A stretch of 15,600 bases of DNA from Paracoccaceae bacterium (GCA_020441345.1 JAGRMK010000155.1:1-15600); one strand, 5' to 3'. Positions 5,882-13,264 are shown, counted from the first letter of the stretch. Made by a program: numbers and translations. The notes: a model not told the origin generated them from the letters alone.

Positions 5882-8377
5882 TCAGCATGCCAGCTGCGTC
5901 TGAATCGCCGCGCTCAATTCGTGCAGGGAAAACGGTTTGCCCAAAAAGACCGACTGGGGAATTCGACTCAGCGCCTCGCTCAGCATGTCCTCGGTGTATC
6001 CAGAAACGAACACCACCGGCGTGCCCGGCCGTTGCGCAAGCGCCTGCGTAACCCATCCGGGGCCGTCGATACCGGGCATGATGACATCCGTCACGAACAG
6101 ATCGACACGCAGCCCGGCATCTTCAAGAAACTCGAGCGCCTGTTCACCGTCCTGAGCCTCGAACACCTGATACCCTTGAAGCCGCAGGGCCCGCGCTGCG
6201 AAGGCACGCACCGGTGCCTCATCCTCGACCAGCAAGATCGTGCTTCCCCGTGCGGGGTTATTCGGCGTGGCGATTGGCGGCAGGATCGATCCGGCCCCCT
6301 CTTGGCGATCGTGTGGCTGTGTCCCGGACTGCTGCGGATGCGCGAGGACCGGCGATGCCCCCCGCGACGAATCGATGGCCGTCGATGTGCCGTGATGATG
6401 AGGCCGTGTGGGCTCTGCCCGATGCGTCTCGTCGGCCAAGCTGCCGAAATACAGCGTGAAGACCGTGCCAGACCCCTCGACGCTTTCGGCAAAAATATAC
6501 CCGCCCATCTGCTTGACGATGCCATAAGCTGTCGACAGCCCCAGCCCGGTGCCCTCACCCAGCCTCTTGGTGGTGAAGAACGGCTCGAAAATCTTGTCGA
6601 TGATGTCGGCCGGGATTCCGATTCCCTCGTCGATCACGCGGATCAGGGCATAGTCCCCGGGCGGAATTCGGGCGCGGCCGTGCTCCTGTTCGCATTCAAT
6701 GTGTTGGGCTTCAGTTTCAATGCGGATGGTGCCCCCCATCGGCATCGCATCGCGGGCATTGACCACCAGATTCATGATCACCTGCTCCAATTGCCGACGG
6801 TCGGCACGGATCGCCGACAACGACGGGTCATGCGACAAGGTTAGGTTGATCCGTTCGCCCACCAGGCGGGTAAGAAGATGCGTCAGTTCCTCCAGCAGGC
6901 TTTCGAGTCTCAGGATCTCGGGTTTCATCGTTTGCTTGCGCGAGAAAGCCAGAAGTTGACGCACCAGGGCCGCGGCACGGTTGGCATTCTGATGTATCTG
7001 CAACAGGTCGTTGTAATCTGGATCGAAACGATCGCGGTCAATCAGCAACAGATCGCAATGACCCGAGATCGCGGTCAGCAAATTATTGAAATCATGAGCA
7101 ATACCGCCGGCCAATTGGCCAATTGCCTGCATCTTCTGGCTTTGGACAAAACGCGCCTCGAGCGATTTCAGTTCGGTCGCATCCGAAATCACGGCGACGA
7201 GTCCGCCCTCGGCCCCGGCGCCCCCGAGGCGGCGCAGGATGATCTGGACATAGGTTTCGGGACCGGACAGGGACGCACGCAGAACCTCTGGCCGCCCCAG
7301 CGCGCGTCCGGCCTGGGCGTCGTCGAGCCAGTCGGCGACCGGGCGCCCCAGCCCTTCGACAACCTGCCAGAAAAACCGCGACTCGTCCTTGTCCAGGGAC
7401 AACAACGTCCGCGCCAGCCGGTTCGTTCCGGCGATCCGTCCCTGCGCATCGAGTTGCACCAGAGCGACAGGAATTTCCTCGAAATCGGTGACATGCGTGG
7501 TGCCGTGTTCGCTAGCCGGACGTGTCGACGGCAGGAACGCCACATCGGCAGCGCCATCGCGCCCCGGGATCAGCAGGGCCTGCATCACCGTGCCCGAGGG
7601 CAAGGTCACCGGCGTGCATACCGGCCCGGCAAGCGGCGTCCGCATCGATCGCAGGACGCTGCGCGCGATCCGGACGCAGCCGTCGTAATCCCCAAGCGAC
7701 AAGGCCGCCGCGTTGCCCGTGGCGTGTTCCCCGTCGAGAGTGACGACCGGCACCTTCAGCCCGTCGAGACCACGCACAGATGCCTGCGCCCGCCCGGTGG
7801 ATTGCCCGGTGAAACGCCAGACAATCAGATCCCGTTCCGGCGTTCGATGCGCTGACACGCGCAATTCTTTGTCTTTTCTAGTTAAAACCCGATTGGATAC
7901 CCCAACGGTTCGAACCTCGGACAAGATCGACGCCACCATGGCAGAAGGCTCGACACACCAGTCTGACAGTCGCCCCGCCAGATCCGTCATGGCCGTGGCA
8001 GCCCGGTTCGAGGCAGTCGGAACCGCATGCGTGTCGGTGACGATGACCGGGTCCGGATCGTCCGACAGCAGGGCAGCCATGGCGCGAGACGCACGCCCGC
8101 GCCGTTTCGTTTGCCGGGCCGAAAGCGCCCCTGCAGAACCGGCCAGCAGCACCAGACCCGCCCCGGCCGCCCCTGCGATCATCGCCGGCATCGCGAATCC
8201 GGTCACACCACCCAAGCCCGCCGCGACGATCATCGCGAGCCCGAGCCCGACCAGCAGCCGTGCTTGCGGCGCTACGCGCAGCAGTGGATCGCTCATCGCG
8301 GGGGTCACGGCTGGCGGTTCGATGGCAAGGCTGACTGTCATGGCGGACGATTCGGACCCGCGGCGGGAAAGGGGCAT
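5882..8377 (-). CDS. cckA: Hybrid sensor histidine kinase/phosphatase CckA
   Basis: This hybrid kinase is up to 831 residues long. Two N-terminal membrane helices lie at about 41-58 and 62-86. Two PAS-like regions follow (about 100-190 and 298-400). The HisKA domain contains SQKMQAIGQLAGGIAHDFNN (413-432), with phospho-accepting His428. The ATPase domain has NLVVNARDAM (536-545), DEGIGIP (583-589) and GEGTGLGLS (607-615). A loose Pro/Gln/His-rich linker (about 650-710) leads to a C-terminal receiver with Asp764 (VTDVIMPG) and Lys814. This is the CckA architecture: it phosphorylates ChpT, which feeds CtrA and CpdR. In Rhodobacterales the relay controls motility, cell division and gene transfer agents. 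The start is uncertain: Met1, Met13 (8341) or Met28 (8296) are possible and none has a good ribosome site. A CtrA box lies just upstream. Confidence 0.93.
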   Translation of the reverse strand: MPLSRRGSESSAMTVSLAIEPPAVTPAMSDPLLRVAPQARLLVGLGLAMIVAAGLGGVTGFAMPAMIAGAAGAGLVLLAGSAGALSARQTKRRGRASRAMAALLSDDPDPVIVTDTHAVPTASNRAATAMTDLAGRLSDWCVEPSAMVASILSEVRTVGVSNRVLTRKDKELRVSAHRTPERDLIVWRFTGQSTGRAQASVRGLDGLKVPVVTLDGEHATGNAAALSLGDYDGCVRIARSVLRSMRTPLAGPVCTPVTLPSGTVMQALLIPGRDGAADVAFLPSTRPASEHGTTHVTDFEEIPVALVQLDAQGRIAGTNRLARTLLSLDKDESRFFWQVVEGLGRPVADWLDDAQAGRALGRPEVLRASLSGPETYVQIILRRLGGAGAEGGLVAVISDATELKSLEARFVQSQKMQAIGQLAGGIAHDFNNLLTAISGHCDLLLIDRDRFDPDYNDLLQIHQNANRAAALVRQLLAFSRKQTMKPEILRLESLLEELTHLLTRLVGERINLTLSHDPSLSAIRADRRQLEQVIMNLVVNARDAMPMGGTIRIETEAQHIECEQEHGRARIPPGDYALIRVIDEGIGIPADIIDKIFEPFFTTKRLGEGTGLGLSTAYGIVKQMGGYIFAESVEGSGTVFTLYFGSLADETHRAEPTRPHHHGTSTAIDSSRGASPVLAHPQQSGTQPHDRQEGAGSILPPIATPNNPARGSTILLVEDEAPVRAFAARALRLQGYQVFEAQDGEQALEFLEDAGLRVDLFVTDVIMPGIDGPGWVTQALAQRPGTPVVFVSGYTEDMLSEALSRIPQSVFLGKPFSLHELSAAIQTQLAC

Positions 8378-8400
8378 GGGATATTTTGTGTTCTTAAGGG

Positions 8401-8417
8401 GTTAAAGGATGATTAAC
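8401..8417 (-). promoter_or_regulatory. CtrA binding site upstream of cckA
   Basis: GTTAAAGGATGATTAAC reads GTTAA-N7-TTAAC, a perfect dyad and an exact match to the full CtrA consensus TTAA-N7-TTAA. A further TTAA half-site lies at 8394-8397. The box is in the 95-base gap between the RsmB-like gene and cckA, 24 bases before the annotated cckA ATG, in the most AT-rich patch of the window. CtrA is the output regulator of the relay that CckA heads, so direct feedback on cckA is likely. Whether it activates or represses cannot be decided from sequence. Confidence 0.8.
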
Positions 8418-8423
8418 ACCGCC

Positions 8424-8451
8424 AGAATACCACTTCAGGTTGTTTTCGCAA
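8424..8451 (-). promoter_or_regulatory. Possible sigma-70-like promoter for cckA
   Basis: On the - strand TTGCGA (8451-8446), a 16-base spacer and TATTCT (8429-8424) match four of six consensus positions each. Transcription would begin near 8417, at the edge of the CtrA box, which would then fit repression. This is a weak match and should be treated as a hypothesis. Confidence 0.25.
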
Positions 8452-8454
8452 CCT
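8437..8454 (-). other. Hairpin between the RsmB-like gene and cckA
   Basis: AGGTTG and CAACCT form a perfect six-pair stem with a six-base loop, 18 bases after the methyltransferase stop. No U-run follows, so it is at best a weak terminator. It overlaps the possible -35 element of the cckA promoter. Confidence 0.3.
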
Positions 8455-8472
8455 CTGACCCCAGGGAAACCC

Positions 8473-9636
8473 TCAATTGCGCCGCAGCACCGCCAGAAAG
8501 AACCCGTCGCCGCCGTCCAAAGGGCCCAGCCGGCGCTGGAATTCCAGCGCCCAGCCCGGTCGAGACGCCAGAAACGCCGTGATGCGATCCTCGTTCTCGG
8601 CGCGCAAGAGCGAACAGGTCGCATAGCCGATCACCGCCCCCGGCGCCGAAAGCTGCGCGCATTCGGCGAGGATCTGGTCCTGAATCGCGGTCAGATCGGC
8701 CAGCCGCTCGGGTGTCAGGGTCCATTTCGCCTCGGGCGCGCGTCGCCAGCTGCCCGATCCCGAACAGGGCGCATCGGCCAGGATCGCGCCCCAGGGTCCC
8801 GACGCCGCGCCCGGCAGGATCGTCACCCGCGCCCCGGCGCGTTCGGCACGCTCGGGCAGATCCTTCATCCGCGCCGGATTGGCGTCATGCGCGGTTATCG
8901 AAAGCCCCGCCGCGGCAAGCGCCAGCGCCTTGCCTCCGCCCCCAGCGCAATAGTCGAGCACTGCAGAGCCCGGCGGCACATGCCGCGCGAAGTCAAGTGC
9001 GACCGCTTGGCTCGCGGCATCCTGCAACTCGAAGCGTCCGGTCAGATAGGCGTCCGTGGTGCGCAACCGGCGCGGGTTTTCCGTGATGACCAGGGCCGTC
9101 GGCGCCAGTGGATGTGGCTGTGCTGCGATCCCGTCGCGCGCAAGGTCGGCCAAGACATCGACCGGCCGCGCCCGCGCAGTATTCACCCGGACAAAAACCG
9201 GGGCGCGGTCGCGCATCAGGGACAGGGTTGCATCGGTCTGCGCACCCAGCGCCGCGTCAAAGGCGGGCAACAGCCAATCAGGGCAATCCAGCGCCATGCC
9301 ACGCGGCAGGTCAGGCAGCGGCGCCGCACACAGCGCCAGTTCCGCGTCATCCAGCGCCGCCGGCCCATAGCCCGCGCCGGTCCAGTCAGGCGCCTGCCCG
9401 TCGGCCCGCGCCAGACCCAGCACCAACGCGCGCCCGGTCTCGCCGCCGCCAAGGGCCGCCGCCGACCGCCGCCGTCGGACCGCCTGGAACACCAGGTCGC
9501 GCACCGCCTCGCGGTCTTTCGATCCGGCAAAGCGGCTGGCACGCGCCCAGCCAGTCAGACCTGCCTCGATCGGCTGGCCCTGTGCCCAACGGTCCAGGAT
9601 CTCGATGGCGGCGGCCTGTCTTGCTGCGGGGGTCAT
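8473..9636 (-). CDS. RsmB/NOP-family SAM-dependent RNA cytosine-C5 methyltransferase
   Basis: This 387-residue protein carries the RsmB/NOP/Nol1 signatures. The SAM-binding motif I is VLDYCAGGGGKAL (226-238), motif IV is DAPCSGSGSWRR (288-299) with Cys291, and motif VI is ATCSLLRAENED (339-350) with Cys341, the likely catalytic nucleophile. These enzymes methylate cytosine C5 in rRNA or tRNA. The exact target is not decidable here. The N-terminal 60 or so residues (SKDREAVRDLVFQAVRRRRS) are a reduced version of the NusB-like region of E. coli RsmB, which is longer overall. The start at 9636 has GAGG about seven bases upstream. The frame stays open to 9987, but that part is antisense to the aminotransferase. 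It is the first gene of the long - strand run and is divergent from the aminotransferase. Confidence 0.9.
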   Translation of the reverse strand: MTPAARQAAAIEILDRWAQGQPIEAGLTGWARASRFAGSKDREAVRDLVFQAVRRRRSAAALGGGETGRALVLGLARADGQAPDWTGAGYGPAALDDAELALCAAPLPDLPRGMALDCPDWLLPAFDAALGAQTDATLSLMRDRAPVFVRVNTARARPVDVLADLARDGIAAQPHPLAPTALVITENPRRLRTTDAYLTGRFELQDAASQAVALDFARHVPPGSAVLDYCAGGGGKALALAAAGLSITAHDANPARMKDLPERAERAGARVTILPGAASGPWGAILADAPCSGSGSWRRAPEAKWTLTPERLADLTAIQDQILAECAQLSAPGAVIGYATCSLLRAENEDRITAFLASRPGWALEFQRRLGPLDGGDGFFLAVLRRN

Positions 9637-9664
9637 GGGCACCTCGTTTTCCCCGTCATGCGCG

Positions 9665-9677
9665 CTGCGCGCAGGCT
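9665..9677. repeat. 13-mer shared with the lysR start region
   Basis: CTGCGCGCAGGCT occurs here and at 2917-2929, in the same orientation relative to a downstream - strand gene. It lies 28 bases before the RsmB-like ATG here and one base before the lysR ATG there. The core TGCGCGCA is a palindrome. It could be a common promoter-proximal word of this genome or chance in GC-rich DNA. Confidence 0.25.
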
Positions 9678-9699
9678 TGGCAACCCTGTGCATCGGATG

Positions 9700-9727
9700 C
9701 TTGCCCCGCGCTCGGGGCTGCGGCAAG
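9700..9727 (+). other. Hairpin in the leader region of the aminotransferase
   Basis: CTTGCC (9700-9705) and GGCAAG (9722-9727) close a structure whose inside can also pair (CCCCG with CGGGG). A second short hairpin, GGGGC-CGC-GCCCC, is at 9750-9762. Both lie in the 157-base divergent region between the methyltransferase and aminotransferase starts. They may belong to an untranslated leader or be passive GC-rich structure. I found no convincing promoter in this stretch. Confidence 0.3.
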
Positions 9728-9793
9728 GTGCACCGAACCGCGGCGGACGGGGGCCGCGCCCCGACACCGCATCCCCGGTAACGGATCCTGTCC

Positions 9794-10969
9794 ATGTCGC
9801 TGCCCCTGAACCCCGCCTTCGCCGCAACTTTCTCGCCGCCGGTGCCCGAAGCCCGGCGCTGGTTGTCCGAGATCGCGCCGCCGCGCGACAGGCCGTTGCT
9901 CAACCTGTCCCAGGCCGCCCCCGTCGCCCCGCCCCCCGCAGCGCTGCGTGCCGCGATGGCCGACGCCATCGAGCAGGATCCGACCATCCACCTCTACGGT
10001 CCGGTGCTGGGGAACCCGGCGCTGCGTGAGCGGCTGGCGGCACGCACCCAGGCACTCTATGGCGGGTCGATCCGCGCCGACCAGATCGCGCTGACCTCGG
10101 GCTGCAACCAGGCGTTCTGCGCAACCGTGGCGACGCTCGCCGGGCCCGGCGACCAGGTTATTCTGCCGACGCCCTGGTATTTCAACCACGCGATGTGGCT
10201 GTCGATGACCGGCATTGCTCCGGTCGCCCTGACGACCGGAGCCGGGCTGTTGCCCGACCCCGACGCCTGCGCGGCGCTGATCACCTCGCGCACCCGCGCG
10301 ATCGTGCTGGTGACCCCCAACAACCCCGGCGGCGTCGCCTATCCGGCAGCGCTGCTGCGCCAGTTCGCCACGCTGGCGGCCCGCCACAAGATCGCGCTGA
10401 TCGTCGATGAAACCTACCGCGACTTCCACCCTGACCCGGGCGCGCCCCATGACCTCTTTACCGACCCTGACTGGGACCGGAGTTTCATCCACCTCTACAG
10501 CTTTTCCAAGGCCTACCGCCTGACCGGCCACCGCGTCGGAGCCATCGCCACCGCACCCGCCCGCCTCGCCCAGATCGAGAAATTCCTCGACACGGTGACG
10601 ATCTGCGTTTCCGGGCCCGGCCAGATGGCGGCGCTCTGGGGGCTGGAAAATCTCGAAACCTGGCTCGCCGGCGAACGCCAGGAGATCCTGAACCGACGCG
10701 CGGCAATGGTCGCGGGGATCGCCCGGCTGCCCGGCTGGGACCTGAGGGGCGCCGGCGCCTATTTCGCCTATCTGCGTCATCCGTTCGACGCCCCGGCGCC
10801 CGAAACCGCCAAACGCCTGCTGGCCGAGACTGGCGTGCTGATGCTCCCCGGCACGATGTTCCGGCCCGATACCGAGGCCGAGGGCGCGCGCGAGATGCGC
10901 ATCGCTTTCGCCAATGCCGACACAGGCCAGATCGCCGATCTGATCACGCGGCTCGCCACCCTCGCCTGA
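9794..10969 (+). CDS. Class I/II PLP-dependent aminotransferase
   Basis: This 391-residue cytoplasmic fold-type I aminotransferase has the PLP-lysine Lys239 in SFSKAYRLTGHRVG and Asn177 in TPNNPGG. Asp205, which contacts the pyridine nitrogen, is in IVDETYRDF, and substrate-carboxylate Arg369 is in MRIAFAN. The N-terminus has the usual YGPVLGNPALRERLA segment (68-82). The architecture matches aspartate or aromatic/branched-chain aminotransferases. The amino donor and acceptor cannot be read from the sequence. The start at 9794 has only a weak GGAT ribosome site but gives the expected N-terminal length. It is divergent from the methyltransferase, with 157 bases between starts. The gene ends just before a hairpin-rich 253-base gap and is probably transcribed alone. 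Confidence 0.92.
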   Translation: MSLPLNPAFAATFSPPVPEARRWLSEIAPPRDRPLLNLSQAAPVAPPPAALRAAMADAIEQDPTIHLYGPVLGNPALRERLAARTQALYGGSIRADQIALTSGCNQAFCATVATLAGPGDQVILPTPWYFNHAMWLSMTGIAPVALTTGAGLLPDPDACAALITSRTRAIVLVTPNNPGGVAYPAALLRQFATLAARHKIALIVDETYRDFHPDPGAPHDLFTDPDWDRSFIHLYSFSKAYRLTGHRVGAIATAPARLAQIEKFLDTVTICVSGPGQMAALWGLENLETWLAGERQEILNRRAAMVAGIARLPGWDLRGAGAYFAYLRHPFDAPAPETAKRLLAETGVLMLPGTMFRPDTEAEGAREMRIAFANADTGQIADLITRLATLA

Positions 10970-11020
10970 CGCCCCCTTCATCTTGCCGCAAATACTCTGG
11001 TGGGAGGCGCGCAGCGCCGT

Positions 11021-11072
11021 GGGAGGGGAACCCTCCCGGCGGACCGTGGGGGCTCGATGCCCCCTAAGGTCC
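11021..11072 (+). terminator. Tandem GC-rich hairpins after the aminotransferase
   Basis: There are two adjacent stable stems: a perfect seven-pair stem with a GAA loop (11021-11037), and an eleven-pair stem with an internal mismatch region (11041-11072). They begin 52 bases after the aminotransferase stop. A short CT-rich tract (GCCCCCCTCC) follows instead of a U-run. They probably terminate the transcript or protect its end. Confidence 0.45.
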
Positions 11073-11210
11073 GCCCCCCTCCGAACGAGACGGATGCCTC
11101 CCGCGACGCGGGATCATTGACGCATCCCGCACGCGGGTTCATCATGGGTCGGCAGGCGCCGCCTGCGCTGGTGGCGCGCCCGGCCCGCTCTTGGCCGGAA
11201 GCAGCCTTGC

Positions 11211-11217
11211 AAGGGGG
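11211..11217 (+). promoter_or_regulatory. Ribosome binding site of the EF-G-like gene
   Basis: AAGGGGG lies five bases before the ATG at 11223. It supports this start, which places the P-loop at residues 8-15. Confidence 0.7.
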
Positions 11218-11222
11218 CAATC

Positions 11223-13154
11223 ATGCGATGCATCAGCGTTCTTGGACCGTCTCAATCGGGGAAATCGACCCTCATCCGCGCGCTCTCGGGGCTTGATGGA
11301 CAACCGGTGCAAGCGGAAACCCTCGGCCCGCTCGCCCTGACCACCTTTCGATTTCTCGATGAACCCTGGTGCGCGCTCGACCTGCCTGGCGGCGCCGAAT
11401 TCGTGGCGCAGGCATCCGGCGCGCTGATGGCCTCGGACGCGGCCGTGCTCGTGGTTGGTCCCGCCCCCGACGCGGCGGTGCTGGCCGCGCCCTGGCTGCG
11501 CGCGATCGAGGCCTCACGCACCCCCTGTGTGCTCTTCATCAACAAGATCGACGGCGTGCCGGGGCGGTTGCGCGACACCGTCGCCGCCTTGCAGGGGGTC
11601 GCCAATCATACCATCGTGCTGCGCCAGATCCCGATCCGTGCCGCAGGCGCGGTGGTCGGCGCCGTCGACCTGATCTCGGAACGCGCCTGGCACTACCGCG
11701 AGGGTCGGGCCTCTGCACTGGTCGAACTGCCACGGGGCGAGGTCGCCGCGCGAGAGCACGAGGCCCGCACGGCGTTGCTCGAACACATGTCCGAATACGA
11801 CGATCACCTGCTCGAAGATCTGATCGACGATCACGTCCCCGCTCAAAGCGCGTTGTTCGAGATCGCGCGCCGCGAACTGGCGCAGAACGTGTTGACCCCC
11901 GCTTTCCTGGGTGCCGCCAGCCATCTGAACGGCGTCACCCGGCTGATGAAGGCGCTGCGCCACGAGGTTCCCGGCTGCGCCGCCCTTTCGGCGCGGCTCG
12001 GCGGGGCACCGGCGGTGGCTTTCCAGGCCGCACTGCGCAAACATCTGGGCAAGGTGGTGGCCGTTCGGTCGCTGGACGCGCCGGTCTCGGTGGGCACCCC
12101 GCTGGGGGGCGGCACGATCGGTGGCCTGATCCTGCCGGGCGGCGCCGGCTGTGCCAGCCTGTCGGCGGGCGAAGTCGCGCTGACAATCAAGGCCGATCAC
12201 CTGGCGGCCGGCCGGCCGCTGGACGCAACCGGGATGCGGGCGGCCCCGGACTGGGCGCATCGTCAGCCGCCGATGTTGGCTCGCGTGTTGGTCCCGGGGT
12301 CCGAACGCGACGAGGTGCGGCTGTCCGGGGCCTTGGCGCGGCTCGCGGAAACCGATACCAGCCTGACGGTCGGCGCCGAGGACGAGACCGGGTTGCCGCA
12401 GATCGCCGTGCAGGGCCCACAGCATCTGCGCCGCGTTCTGGCGCAGCTCGAGGCCGATTTCGGCCTGGACCCTGAAACCCGCGCCCCGCATCCGACCTGG
12501 TGCGAGACGATCTCGGGGCGTGCCGAGGTGCGCCACCGACACCGCAAGCAGTCGGGCGGCGCCGGGCAATTCGCCGAGGTCGCGCTGGTGCTCGGCCCAC
12601 GCCCGCGCGGCACCGGTTTCGCCTTTGACGAGAGCGTGAAAGGCGGCGCGGTGCCCCGCGGCTACATCCCCTCGGTCGCCGAAGGCGCGCGCGAAGCGAT
12701 GGCCTGCGGTCCGCTGGGCTTTCCGGTGGTCGATGTTGCCGTGACCCTGACCGATGGCAAGCATCATGCGGTGGACAGTTCCGATCATGCGTTCCGCACC
12801 GCCGGGCGCATGGCGGTGCGCGAGGGGCTGGCACTGGCCGCACCGCAGCTGTTGCAGGGTATCGACAGGGTCACGATCCATGTGCCCTCGGGTGGGTCCG
12901 GGGCTCTGGTGGCCTTGGTGTCGGGGCTCAAGGGGCAGGTTCTGGGATTTGACGCCGACCCCGGCCAGCGCGGCTGGGACGTGTTCCGCGCGACCCTGCC
13001 GAGCGCCGCGCGCGATGCGCTGCTTTCGCAACTGGCCGCAGCCACCCAGGGCACCGCCTGGGTCGAAAGCGCCTTCGATCACTTCGAGGAAATCCATGGC
13101 CGCGAGGCCGAGGCGATCTCGCGCGCGCGGCTGTCGCGCGCGGTTGTCAGGTAG
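11223..13154 (+). CDS. Elongation factor G-like protein with degenerate GTPase centre
   Basis: This 643-residue EF-G-type protein is shorter than housekeeping EF-G (about 700). G1 is LGPSQSGKST (7-16), G3 is DLPGG (53-57) where EF-G has DTPGH, G4 is NKID (107-110) and a G5-like GAAS is at 230-233. The first 53 residues leave no room for a normal switch I: no RGIT motif is present, and G1 to G3 is about 25 residues shorter than in E. coli EF-G. Domain IV is well kept: KQSGGAGQF (442-450), VKGGAVPRGYIPSVAEG (472-488) and HAVDSSDHAFRTAGRMA (515-531). A domain V-like region follows (about 545-625). The protein could therefore still enter the ribosomal A site while hydrolysing GTP poorly or in another way. 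It resembles the EF-G-like paralogues (sometimes called EF-G2), not FusA. It is probably a single-gene unit with a good ribosome site. Confidence 0.88.
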   Translation: MRCISVLGPSQSGKSTLIRALSGLDGQPVQAETLGPLALTTFRFLDEPWCALDLPGGAEFVAQASGALMASDAAVLVVGPAPDAAVLAAPWLRAIEASRTPCVLFINKIDGVPGRLRDTVAALQGVANHTIVLRQIPIRAAGAVVGAVDLISERAWHYREGRASALVELPRGEVAAREHEARTALLEHMSEYDDHLLEDLIDDHVPAQSALFEIARRELAQNVLTPAFLGAASHLNGVTRLMKALRHEVPGCAALSARLGGAPAVAFQAALRKHLGKVVAVRSLDAPVSVGTPLGGGTIGGLILPGGAGCASLSAGEVALTIKADHLAAGRPLDATGMRAAPDWAHRQPPMLARVLVPGSERDEVRLSGALARLAETDTSLTVGAEDETGLPQIAVQGPQHLRRVLAQLEADFGLDPETRAPHPTWCETISGRAEVRHRHRKQSGGAGQFAEVALVLGPRPRGTGFAFDESVKGGAVPRGYIPSVAEGAREAMACGPLGFPVVDVAVTLTDGKHHAVDSSDHAFRTAGRMAVREGLALAAPQLLQGIDRVTIHVPSGGSGALVALVSGLKGQVLGFDADPGQRGWDVFRATLPSAARDALLSQLAAATQGTAWVESAFDHFEEIHGREAEAISRARLSRAVVR

Positions 13155-13252
13155 CGCGGTGCCGGGCTGGGTGCGGGCCGCTGCGGGCCGGCGCAGCAAC
13201 CGGCTTGCCCCTTGGCGCACGAGCCAATACACAGGGCCAGATTTATCAGCCA

Positions 13253-13258
13253 GAGAGG
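13253..13258 (+). promoter_or_regulatory. Ribosome binding site deciding the ppiD-like start
   Basis: GAGAGG is six bases before the ATG at 13265. It argues for this start, directly ahead of the MASKKSAQ basic N-terminus, and against the in-frame upstream ATG at 13205. Confidence 0.7.
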
Positions 13259-13264
13259 GCCCCG

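Larger units (their letters stand above)
10970..11222. repeat. 253-base intergenic region with serial hairpins, possible dispersed element
   Basis: This is the longest non-coding stretch in the window. Three structures follow in order: GGGAGGG-GAA-CCCTCCC (11021-11037); GGACC..GGTCC around GGGGGC-TCGAT-GCCCCC (11041-11072); and GCGGGAT..ATCCCGC (11108-11130), which overlaps TCCCGCG-A-CGCGGGA. The opening, CTTGCCGCAAATACTCTGG, resembles from memory a phrase seen after many Rhodobacteraceae genes, which suggests a dispersed intergenic repeat. I have not verified this. The open frames crossing it show no protein features. The last bases carry the ribosome site of the EF-G-like gene. Confidence 0.4.

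Noticed and set aside
4536..5903. 455-codon + strand frame opposite cobT and cobS
   Set aside because: Composition typical of antisense high-GC sequence; cobT and cobS are unambiguous on the other strand.
7878..7892. TTAA-containing stretch within cckA as another CtrA site
   Set aside because: Only one TTAA half is present; the partner seven bases on is TTGG, so it is not a full site and lies inside coding sequence.
9637..9987. Upstream extension of the RsmB-like frame
   Set aside because: It lies antisense to the aminotransferase N-terminus. The ATG at 9636 has GAGG upstream and gives the family N-terminus.
9656..10981. 441-codon - strand frame opposite the aminotransferase
   Set aside because: It is a shadow frame. 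The aminotransferase carries all catalytic residues in the sense frame.
11514..13232. 572-codon open frame on the - strand
   Set aside because: It is antisense to the EF-G-like gene, has no recognisable motifs, and is rich in Arg, Gly, Gln and His, as expected for high-GC shadow frames. The + strand gene has clear family signatures over the same bases.
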